From the NCBI GenBank assembly GCA_029667085.1, contig JARUHJ010000005.1, forward strand, positions 1-64,000: a stretch of DNA of 64,000 nucleotides, given 5' to 3'. The notes beneath the pieces are model-generated. The model did not search any database and was not told the origin of the DNA. It worked only from the letters and a program-made list of their open reading frames with translations. This DNA is from Deltaproteobacteria bacterium IMCC39524 (GTDB lineage: Bacteria; Desulfobacterota; Desulfuromonadia; Desulfuromonadales; BM103). Position 1 is the stretch's first letter. Each line of letters starts with the position of its first letter. A program made the translations under genes and the position numbers. This document shows, piece after piece, positions 1 to 5,844 of the stretch.

Positions 1-56
1 AAAACCCATAGAACCCTTTGCCCTACAGATCACCTCCTGACTGTGGGGCTTTTTTT
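1..56 (+). ncRNA. 3' part of a small RNA gene cut by the window edge (CCUCCU family)
   Basis: The window opens inside a copy of the RNA gene that lies complete at 390-475; all visible bases match it. The intrinsic terminator is GCCCTACAG (20-28) pairing with CTGTGGGGC (41-49), followed by seven T. The 12-nt loop contains CACCTCCTGA, which resembles an anti-Shine-Dalgarno sequence. The promoter and 5' hairpin lie outside the window. Confidence 0.55.
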
Positions 57-214
57 GTGTAGCTTCTCTGGTCACACCAATATGGTCACACCGCCAGCTA
101 TATATTTATGAAAGGACTTCCGCTGACGTCCTCTAAGAAACGTCCCTGGATGACGTACTTTCTGGTACGTTGGCGCACAGTGAGTGAAACGAACGCTTCT
201 GCTTCGGGAACAGG
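1..214 (+). repeat. Direct repeat, copy 1 (pairs with 420-633)
   Basis: Positions 1-214 and 420-633 are the same sequence with an offset of 419; I see only two differences (near 127 and 210). The repeat runs from the 3' part of the small RNA gene to the start of a tRNA-Pro anticodon arm. The copies diverge at 215: copy 1 runs into an inverted tRNA-Pro 5' half, copy 2 into a tRNA-Pro 3' half. Confidence 0.9.
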
Positions 215-318
215 TGCGCTATAAGGATGCGCTATGGATTTTTAAGAACGCTCAAAATAGCATCAAGATACTGCAATCATTGAAGTATAGCGATAGCGCA
301 GCTTGGTAGCGCACCTGC
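211..318. repeat. Inverted repeat built from tRNA-Pro 5'-half sequence
   Basis: Positions 294-318 read as the D arm and 5' anticodon strand of a tRNA-Pro (TAGCGCAGCTTGGTAGCGCA, then CCTGC). Positions 211-235 hold the reverse complement: 211-221 pairs with 307-317 (11 of 11) and 228-235 with 293-300 (8 of 8), leaving a loop of about 57 nt. The seven bases upstream of the D arm cannot pair with a tRNA-Pro acceptor strand, so this is not a working tRNA gene. Confidence 0.7.
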
Positions 319-354
319 CTCATACAGACTTCAATTAATGAGGTCTTTTTTCTC

Positions 355-382
355 TTGACATACCTGACCAAAAAGGTAAGAT
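355..382 (+). promoter_or_regulatory. Sigma-70-like promoter of the small RNA gene
   Basis: TTGACA at 355-360, a 16-nt spacer, and TAAGAT at 377-382. The same block (TTGACATACCTGACCA with an AT-rich -10) recurs at 48969-48996 before the second complete copy. A degenerate version at 3366 keeps the -35 but has no good -10. Confidence 0.6.
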
Positions 383-389
383 ATCAACC

Positions 390-475
390 AGAAGATACTT
401 CTTCATCTTCTACCTCCTAAAAACCCATAGAACCCTTTGCCCTACAGATCACCTCCTGACTGTGGGGCTTTTTTT
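390..475 (+). ncRNA. Candidate small RNA with two CCUCCU motifs
   Basis: From a predicted start near 390 the transcript begins with a hairpin, AGAAGAT (390-396) pairing with ATCTTCT (405-411). A single-stranded ACCTCCT (412-418) and an A-rich linker follow, then the terminator GCCCTACAG (439-447) / CTGTGGGGC (460-468) with seven T. The terminator loop again has ACCTCCT. The copy at 49003-49093 keeps the layout with a changed but still paired 5' hairpin, which supports a structured RNA. CCUCCU in loops is typical of RNAs that bind ribosome binding sites; that function is inference. Confidence 0.55.
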
Positions 476-633
476 GTGTAGCTTCTCTGGTCACACCAAT
501 ATGGTCACACCGCCAGCTATATATTTATGAAAGGACTTCCGCTGACATCCTCTAAGAAACGTCCCTGGATGACGTACTTTCTGGTACGTTGGCGCACAGT
601 GAGTGAAACGAACGCTTCTGCTTCGGGAGCAGG
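420..633 (+). repeat. Direct repeat, copy 2
   Basis: Second copy of the 214-bp block described at 1-214. It carries the end of the small RNA gene, its terminator and a short spacer with a hairpin around GTACTTTCTGGTAC, and runs into the tRNA-Pro 3' half at 618. Confidence 0.9.
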
Positions 634-835
634 GGGTCGCAAGTTCAAATCTTGTCATCCCGACCAGTATTTACAAGGAGCGACCTCCCCGGGGTCGCTC
701 TTTCTTTTTGTTCTCCGGTCCATGTCCGGTCCGAATCACATCTGTAGATGACAATTTGAGCGTTCAGGGAGTGAGTGTTTGCAAGCTCCGGGGCGGGGTT
801 TCTAATCCGGGGCTCCTCTGGGGCGGAGGGGAAGT
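618..835 (+). repeat. tRNA-Pro 3' half + terminator + GC-rich core
   Basis: 618-666 is the 3' half of a tRNA-Pro(CGG): anticodon stem CTGC/GCAG around the loop TTCGGGA, T arm GCAAG-TTCAAAT-CTTGT, acceptor strand CATCCCG, then ACCA. No 5' half precedes it, so it is not a tRNA gene. An intrinsic terminator follows, GAGCGACC (678-685) / GGTCGCTC (693-700) with a T tract. From 728 to about 835 comes the repeated core (TGACAATTTGA, CTCCGGGGCGGGGTTT, CCGGGGC). Confidence 0.8.
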
Positions 836-856
836 CTGAACGAGAGGCGCAGATTT

Positions 857-1339
857 CTAGTTTGACAGGTCTTGCAGGATTTCAAAAACCAATTGCTTCG
901 CCAACTCAATATCTTCTGGTGTTAATTGACCTTTTATCTCCTTTAGCATTTTTTTGGCACCAGTATTCCCTTCAGCACTAGAGACCAACCACCATGCGTA
1001 TGAATGTACAAAACTTTTCTCAACCCCGAGCCCCGCATAGTATAACTTTCCAAGGCTGTACTGGGAGTTTGCACTCCCCTTTTTAGCGGCCATCTTTAAC
1101 CATTTAGCAGCTCTAGCATAATCTTGGATATCACTTTTACCGTATGCATATAAGGACCCAAGGATTTCCATAGCACTCACTTCACCATTTTCAGCCTCTT
1201 CTGACCAAAATTGAATTGCGGTTTGATAGTCTCCAGCATTAAATGCTTTCTCCGCCTTAACGTATCCATCAGAGTGTTCTGCATAGGCCATTGGAAGCCC
1301 ACCCATTAGCAGTACCAATAAGAGAGCAATCTTTTTCAT
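857..1339 (-). CDS. Secreted Sel1-repeat (TPR-like) protein
   Basis: 160 residues starting with a clear signal peptide (MKKIALLLVLLMGGLPMAYA), so the protein is exported. Residues 24-50 look like a first helical hairpin. Two Sel1-type repeats follow, around residues 54-89 (AMEILGSLYAYG, AAKWLKMAAKKG) and 90-126 (NSQYSLGKLYYAGLG, YAWWLVSSAEG). Sel1 repeats are short alpha-helical solenoid units used for protein binding in the periplasm or envelope. It stands alone on the minus strand between repeat blocks, and no partner is evident. The partner and the process are unknown. Confidence 0.85.
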   Translation of the reverse strand: MKKIALLLVLLMGGLPMAYAEHSDGYVKAEKAFNAGDYQTAIQFWSEEAENGEVSAMEILGSLYAYGKSDIQDYARAAKWLKMAAKKGSANSQYSLGKLYYAGLGVEKSFVHSYAWWLVSSAEGNTGAKKMLKEIKGQLTPEDIELAKQLVFEILQDLSN

Positions 1340-1695
1340 ATATTAACTTGCCTTCTGAAAGTTATAGTGAAAGTCGAATTTCCTTGCACCGAAGCCTCCA
1401 AATTCAAGATATGCATCGACACCCTTTTTGCTGTCCCTATAAATACCAGTTGTAGCATTAGATCTTTATTGGGTAGCATCATGATTGTGTGAATGCTGAC
1501 CACTCCCTGAAGCAAAAAGCACCCCTGTGTAAAGATAAGGTCCCGCACAGACAAAAAACCGTAAAAAAACAACCTTCTCGATTCCGAGATCCTTAGTTAA
1601 GCATGCTAAATACTAACCCAACTTTTTTTGCTTTAATAGTTAGAATTTGATTAGCGAAGACCTCACAAAGCACCCCCCTCCCCACCCCCAAATTT
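1340..1695. other. Intergenic stretch without a recognised gene
   Basis: Short reading frames here lack a ribosome binding site and family resemblance. The right end, from about 1671, has the C-rich linker (CCCCCCTCCCCACCCCC) that elsewhere joins the GGTTGGGGCT terminator to the GC-rich core; the terminator itself is missing here. Confidence 0.5.
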
Positions 1696-1696
1696 T

Positions 1697-1807
1697 CACC
1701 TCAGGACCGAATTACATCTCTAAGTGACCATTTGAAGTATCAGGAATGAAGCGTTGGTGTGTTCCGGGGCGGGGTTTTGACTCCGGGGCATCTCTGGGGC
1801 GGTGGGG
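1697..1807 (+). repeat. GC-rich core repeat (copy A2)
   Basis: Begins CTCAGGACCGAATTACATCT, then TGACCATTTGAAGTATCAGG, then TTCCGGGGCGGGGTTTTGAC and CTCCGGGGCA. It matches the copies at 2486, 3989 and 5925 almost base for base. It lies about 110 bp before the ferritin-like gene. Confidence 0.8.
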
Positions 1808-1915
1808 GAATGTTTCTCTGGAGCGTATCACTTACTTCAGTACGCTCCTCAAGACATAGACTTATGCTCTTTACATGTAATAATGGCATTGAGAACGATT
1901 TATAAGGAGCACAAA

Positions 1916-2395
1916 ATGGACTCTGCCAGAACAAGCATAAAAACTCTTGAGGCCGTAATAGATCTTGCAATAGCAATGGAAAGTCATGGCCGAAAGTATT
2001 ACGCAAATGAACGTGACAAAGCTACAGATCCTAAATGTAAAGAGTTCTTCGCCTGGCTGGTTGAACAGGAAGATGACCACCACCAAACCTATCTACATTT
2101 AATTGAAAACAGCTCCTTTGCTGAAATATCACCAGAGGAACTATCCGGAGGGTATGGCCACTTCATACAACAGTTGGTCAAAGAGGTAACTGAATCACTC
2201 AAAGAAAGCGAAAATCTATCTATAGATAAGACCATTGAAAAGTCTATCTTTTTTGAAGAAAGCGTCATTGAGTACTTCGAAAAAGTGATGTCTTTATTCC
2301 CAGAAGAGCAAGCTAAGGTTATTCAGATAATCTGTGACGAAGAGCAAGAGCATATAGAAGCACTAAATCAATATAAAACCGATAAGATCATCTAG
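1916..2395 (+). CDS. Ferritin-like / rubrerythrin-type diiron protein
   Basis: 159 residues with the four-helix ferritin-like pattern: helix A with E(S)HGRKYY, helix B with EQEDDHHQTY, helix C with EESVIEYFEKV, and helix D with DEEQEHIEAL. The Glu and ExxH residues that hold a diiron site in rubrerythrins are present. There is no rubredoxin Cys4 domain, so it is an erythrin-like form. Such proteins handle iron or peroxide in anaerobes; the substrate here is not known. The ATG at 1916 was chosen because AAGGAG lies 7 nt upstream. The gene ends just before the terminator at 2408. Confidence 0.85.
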   Translation: MDSARTSIKTLEAVIDLAIAMESHGRKYYANERDKATDPKCKEFFAWLVEQEDDHHQTYLHLIENSSFAEISPEELSGGYGHFIQQLVKEVTESLKESENLSIDKTIEKSIFFEESVIEYFEKVMSLFPEEQAKVIQIICDEEQEHIEALNQYKTDKII

Positions 2396-2407
2396 CTCTC
2401 AAGCTAC

Positions 2408-2575
2408 CTAGCCCCAGCCATCCCCGGTTGGGTCTTTTTCATTTCCACAATTCTGCCTCCCCCCCTCATACCCGAATTTTCATCTCAGGACCGAATTACA
2501 TCTCTAAATGACAATTTGAAGTATCAGGAATGTAGTGTTTGTGTGTTCCGGGGCGGGGTTTCGACTCCGGGGCAA
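2408..2575 (+). repeat. GGTTGGGGCT terminator + C-rich linker + GC-rich core (B1/A3)
   Basis: The intrinsic terminator TAGCCCCAGCC..GGTTGGGTCT followed by TTTTTCATTTCC closes the ferritin-like gene. The linker (CACAATTCTGCCTCC, C-rich) and the core from 2486 follow (TCTCTAAATGACAATTTGAA, TTCCGGGGCGGGGTTTCGAC, CCGGGGCA). Confidence 0.8.
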
Positions 2576-2751
2576 TGGGGCAAGCACTCGGAATCCTTGT
2601 AGCCATATCACGACAACCTAGCCTTATAACACAACTTTTAGTGATTCCCCCCCTCATAAGCGCTAATAACTGCGGCACATATAATGCATACAAAACATCA
2701 TATACTGTGTGTTTGTTGACCAAACAACTTGTTTTTATTGTTGGGGGATTA

Positions 2752-3156
2752 GTGAAGATATACATATTCGAAGAAGACCCAGCTCTACTGGATCTCTTGA
2801 TGCTATACCTGAGAAACAAAGGGCATCAAGTCCAAGGATTCCTGGAAGACTACAAATGCCCGCTATACCTACTAGATGAATGTGTTTGTCCAGCGTCAAA
2901 ACCTTGCGCCGAGGCTGTGATAGTCAACACAAACATGCCAAACGAACAAAACATTCAGATACTGCTCGATCAAGAACAAAAGGGTTGCAAACTCCCCCAA
3001 AAAAATAAAGCGGTTATGAGCGCCGGTTTCACACCTGAATTCCTGAAACTAATCGAAGAACATGGCTTTAGCGTCATCGAAAAACCTTTCAGGCTTGAAA
3101 CTCTAACTGAATGGCTTTATGAATGTAAAAACAGGTTACATATAACAAACGATTGA
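2752..3156 (+). CDS. Degenerate response-regulator receiver protein with a Cys cluster
   Basis: 134 residues with a single CheY-like fold: acidic pair near the N-terminus (IFEEDPALLDLL), the beta-3 segment AVIVNTNMP, beta-4 AVMSA, and the beta-5 Lys in IEKPF. The usual phosphoacceptor Asp (DxxMP region) is Asn here, so phosphorylation is unlikely. Between alpha-2 and beta-3 sits a Cys-rich insert, CPLYLLDECVCP then KPC, four Cys that could bind metal or sense redox. I recall related Cys-insert receivers in Desulfuromonadales. The GTG start has GGGGGAT upstream. There is no output domain and no partner kinase next door. Confidence 0.7.
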   Translation: MKIYIFEEDPALLDLLMLYLRNKGHQVQGFLEDYKCPLYLLDECVCPASKPCAEAVIVNTNMPNEQNIQILLDQEQKGCKLPQKNKAVMSAGFTPEFLKLIEEHGFSVIEKPFRLETLTEWLYECKNRLHITND

Positions 3157-3182
3157 ACCCTCTAACCTCTACTTGCATCTTT

Positions 3183-3262
3183 TTAGCCCCAGCCATCCCC
3201 GGTTGGGGCTTTTTCATTTCCTCAACTCTGTCCCTCTACCCACCCCCGAAGTTTCACCTCAG
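3183..3262 (+). repeat. GGTTGGGGCT terminator + linker (B2)
   Basis: AGCCCCAGCC..CCGGTTGGGGCT with TTTTTCATTTCC ends the receiver-like gene. The linker CAACTCTGTCC, CCCACCCCCGAAG, CACCTCAGGACCGG follows, but the GC-rich core is absent. Confidence 0.8.
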
Positions 3263-3365
3263 GACCGGACATCCCCACTGACCTCTCGCAACACCATTAA
3301 ACAGCTGAACCCACCCCAGTTCACAACCCAAAGAATACCCAAATCCGTGCAGCAATATTTTCCCG

Positions 3366-3460
3366 TTGACATACCTGACCATTTTAGCATGACTTAAGCC
3401 AATAGAACGTACTTCTTCGCGTTCTACGCCTAAGGAAAAATCATAAAAACCGTCGCCCTT
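3366..3460 (+). promoter_or_regulatory. Decayed copy of the small RNA gene, now a possible leader
   Basis: TTGACATACCTGACCA at 3366-3381 matches the promoter at 355. A hairpin AGAACG (3404-3409) / CGTTCT (3419-3424) replaces AGAAGAT/ATCTTCT, so both arms changed together. The later part (CCTAAGGAAAAATCATAAAAACC, split here by drift) resembles the CCTCCTAAAAACCCATAGAACC linker, but the terminator hairpin is lost. Transcription from here would run into the gene at 3496. Confidence 0.4.
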
Positions 3461-3495
3461 ATAAAGCTTACTCATAGAGGGTTAAAGAATCTCCC

Positions 3496-3870
3496 ATGAC
3501 AGAAGAACAAGTTCTCAAAACCATACTGTCTGCTGTAGAAAAGAATTTCCCCAAGGATTGCACTAGCTGTAAACATCGTTTTTACACGTACGAAGAATAT
3601 CTACAAAAAACTTATCCTCTTGGTGCACCAGTTTCAAATGATGCAGTAATCAATGATTGGCATCCCCAAAGGCCCTTGGGATTCCTTGCTTATTGGAAAT
3701 GTAAGTTCTGTTCTAACACTTTGACAACAAATCTTAACTCACTTGAAAAGGATACTGTTTGGCAATTACTGTCATGGCTTAAAGAGGAAATGAAATCCAG
3801 GGGAGTTTCGAACAGTGCCATCTTGAATGACATTAGGCTAAAAATGAGACAACAGGTTTTAGGTGAGTAG
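3496..3870 (+). CDS. Small protein with two CxxC motifs (possible zinc site)
   Basis: 124 residues, no signal peptide and no membrane segment. Two Cys pairs, CTSC near residue 22 and CKFC near residue 69, could form one four-Cys zinc site. The C-terminal third is helical and rich in Lys and Glu (WQLLSWLKEEMKSRG). I do not recognise the family. The ATG follows a weak purine stretch. Upstream is a decayed small-RNA copy that may supply its promoter, and downstream is the terminator at 3911. Confidence 0.7.
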   Translation: MTEEQVLKTILSAVEKNFPKDCTSCKHRFYTYEEYLQKTYPLGAPVSNDAVINDWHPQRPLGFLAYWKCKFCSNTLTTNLNSLEKDTVWQLLSWLKEEMKSRGVSNSAILNDIRLKMRQQVLGE

Positions 3871-3910
3871 CGGAGAACTTACTCAACCTATCTTTGACGC
3901 TTTATAGAAC

Positions 3911-4090
3911 TCAGCCCCAGTTCTCCCGGTTGGGGCTTTTTCATTTCTATCAAACTTGCATCCCCTCCCCACCCCCAAATTTTCACCTCAGGACCGAATC
4001 ACATCTCTAAATGACAATTTGAAGTATCAGGAATGTAGCGCTGGTGTGTTCCGGGGCGGGGTTTTCTCTCCTGGGCAGATCCGGGACTTT
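3911..4090 (+). repeat. Terminator + linker + GC-rich core (B3/A4)
   Basis: AGCCCCAGTTCTCCCGGTTGGGGCT plus a T tract ends the CxxC gene. The linker (CCCCTCCCCACCCCC) and the core follow (ATCACATCTCTAAATGACAA, TTCCGGGGCGGGGTTTTC, CTCCTGGGCAGATCCGG). It stands directly downstream of the minus-strand GWVVVG gene. Confidence 0.8.
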
Positions 4091-4188
4091 TCGGAGGGGC
4101 CTCTTTGGAGAGTTCATATAAAACAACAAAGCCGCGTCCTTTTCAGGCAACGGCTTTTAAAAATCTATGGATTTGGGTGGCGATTGGC

Positions 4189-4389
4189 TCAAGCAGCCAA
4201 TCTTCGCTCAACACCATCATAAACGCATCTTTTACTGGGATCTCTCAAAGGATCTACACCTACAACAACCCAACCATCAGAACGTCTAAATCGAGAGACA
4301 CCATCTCGAACAAGAAACATATCCAATGCTTTAGGAGCCATCCGACAGAGCGTACCGTCGCTCAATTCCACCTCGATCAACTTTCCCAC
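4189..4389 (-). CDS. 66-aa GWVVVG/ERR small protein, copy 1
   Basis: 66 residues. The N-terminal half has LIEVELSDG and the strand-helix APKALDMFL; the C-terminal half has RFRRSDGWVVVGVDPLR, then DGVERR near the end. The paralogue at 49521-49721 has the same length and most of the same residues; others occur at 63676 and as the tail of the protein at 47837. The GTG start was chosen because GGGGGG lies 4 nt upstream, exactly as before the TTG start of the 49.7-kb copy. I recall proteins of this type in Desulfuromonadales, with no assigned function. Confidence 0.75.
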   Translation of the reverse strand: MGKLIEVELSDGTLCRMAPKALDMFLVRDGVSRFRRSDGWVVVGVDPLRDPSKRCVYDGVERRLAA

Positions 4390-4523
4390 TGCTCCCCCCG
4401 TACATATCAAGCCTTAATAGATTTTAGAGAACATATTAAACCACAGGACATTAGTAAAGATAAATTAATCCGCACACATAACTCACAATCCTGCGGATTT
4501 GACTTATAAAAATCCATTCTCTT

Positions 4524-4600
4524 TTCCAATGACACTTTGAGGTCTCAACGAATATAGCGTTGGTATGCTCAAACGCGGTCGGTCTCTCCTTGCTATCTCT
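4524..4600 (+). repeat. Degenerate GC-rich core repeat (A9)
   Basis: AATGACACTTTGAGGTCTCA, then ATATAGCGTTGGTATG, then a worn CGCGGTCGGTC block. It lies on the other side of the 66-aa gene from the core at 3989, so the small gene is flanked by two cores in the same orientation. Confidence 0.55.
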
Positions 4601-4674
4601 GGGGAAAGCCTAAAAAGAAGAGGAGAAAGCCGCAGCTTTCCCCTCTTCATCATGAAACTATTTTTCACAGAAAG

Positions 4675-5322
4675 TTATCCGCAAGCGCGGCTGGAAGCGC
4701 AGTCCGAGTCTGCACAGTCGACAGCGCCGTCACCGTCGTTGTCCTGGCCATCAGAGCAGGTTTTACCCTTGCCTTCGGAACCGCCCGTGCTCCCACCGTC
4801 GGTGCAAGCCGGATCCTTGCGGCAGTCACGATCGCCGCAATCAACTTTACGATCGCCATCGTTGTCTACGCCGTCATTGCAGACTTCAGGAGAGGTAGAG
4901 GGGCATTGCGCATCACACTCATTGTCAGCACAATCACTCTTGCCGTCACAGTCATTATCGATTCCATCATCACAGACTTCGATTGCACCTGGATTGATAG
5001 CGGAATTAGAATCAACACAATCAACGCTCGTTCCGCAGTTACTTTCCGCAAAGTAATTATCAGCATCAGCGTCGGTACAGCTACCACCACCGCACACATC
5101 AGGACAGAAATAACAAGAGTCATTACCTGAGGTAAAATAACCATCACCACCAGAAGTCAACGGACCGCCACCCTTGGGGTCAACGTGACAAAGACCGCAA
5201 TTATAGCTTGCGCCGCAAGTATCATTGACACCACTTAGCATACTTCTGCGAGCCTGTGCGATAGTAACCATGAACGTAACGCAGAGAAAAACTGTTAAGG
5301 TAATCGTCAGCATCTTCTTCAT
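4675..5322 (-). CDS. Secreted protein with a CxxCH heme motif and MopE-like DxDxDG repeats
   Basis: 215 residues. A signal peptide covers about residues 1-24. A single CGLCH motif at residues 42-46 suggests one covalently bound c-type heme. The rest is Cys- and Asp-rich with repeated units such as CDDGIDNDCDG, CNDGVDNDGD and CSDGQDNDGDG, each followed by DCAD/DC: the calcium- or metal-binding pattern annotated as MopE-type. It is probably outside the outer membrane or on the surface, perhaps in electron transfer or metal binding. A GEMM-type riboswitch lies in its leader, which ties expression to a cyclic dinucleotide. Confidence 0.8.
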   Translation of the reverse strand: MKKMLTITLTVFLCVTFMVTIAQARRSMLSGVNDTCGASYNCGLCHVDPKGGGPLTSGGDGYFTSGNDSCYFCPDVCGGGSCTDADADNYFAESNCGTSVDCVDSNSAINPGAIEVCDDGIDNDCDGKSDCADNECDAQCPSTSPEVCNDGVDNDGDRKVDCGDRDCRKDPACTDGGSTGGSEGKGKTCSDGQDNDGDGAVDCADSDCASSRACG

Positions 5323-5431
5323 TCTGTGTCTCCTCCTGATGAATGGTTGTTGGGAGTAAAAATCTGAAATGATTTTCGTTATCTCCCTTTGCTTGCCTCC
5401 CCCAATGAAGGCGCTTAAATCCCGTTGGCAA

Positions 5432-5538
5432 AAACAAAAAGCCAGGCACCCTGAGAGGGTAACCCGGCTGTCTTAAATTGAAGACCCGTGGCTTTCCGTC
5501 CCCATCTTTCGATGGGTTTGGTATTTTCCTTGATTGGC
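5432..5538 (-). promoter_or_regulatory. GEMM-I cyclic-dinucleotide riboswitch (possible cGAMP variant)
   Basis: Read on the minus strand: ACCAAACCCATCGAAAGATG (P1b stem with GAAA tetraloop), GGGGACGGAAAGCC, ACGGGTCTT, then AAGACAGCCGGGTTACC. These match the GEMM-I aptamer (CAAACC, GAAA loop, GGGACGCAAAGCC, ACGGGTC, AGCCGGGTTACC). The bases before AAACC read ATACC, where c-di-GMP aptamers usually have GGGC; an A at the ligand-contacting G would fit the cGAMP-sensing class known in Geobacter. The 3' aptamer strand (AGCCGGG) can also pair with CCTGGCT before TTTTTG, so ligand binding would block a terminator (ON switch). Confidence 0.75.
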
Positions 5539-5540
5539 AA

Positions 5541-5843
5541 AAATTAAATAAATTTCCTTCACAGAAAAGCAATTAATGTGCCCAAATCTCATAAAGAAGT
5601 TAACTGTCTGTAATTGCGCCCCAAATAGGATTAACAGTACTCAACCAAAATGCTAGGACAATATATACATTGTGTTCCTCGGCATATGACTAGTACTTAT
5701 CTAGCCTTCTGACCTGTCAAAACTGAGTATAATTTGTGATGTTCGCAACTTACTAGATTTGTTATACATTTACCCTTCCCTGAAGTGAAAACCTCTCAAT
5801 GACAGCCCTTTATTAGCTCTAAGCTAAAACCAAAGCCTAACAC
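5541..5843. other. Intergenic stretch, probable promoter region of the riboswitch transcript
   Basis: AT-rich DNA without a coding pattern on either strand. The minus-strand promoter for the riboswitch and 215-aa gene should lie here, but I could not settle on one pair of hexamers. Confidence 0.4.
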
Positions 5844-5844
5844 T

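Noticed and set aside
618-666. An intact tRNA-Pro gene
   Set aside because: The 3' half is perfect but no 5' acceptor strand or D arm lies at the right distance. The 5' half at 294-318 is 300 bp away and its upstream bases do not pair with the acceptor strand.
1336-1572. Minus-strand frame of 78 codons before the Sel1 gene
   Set aside because: No ribosome binding site, odd composition, and it only touches the Sel1 start; it is probably leader DNA.
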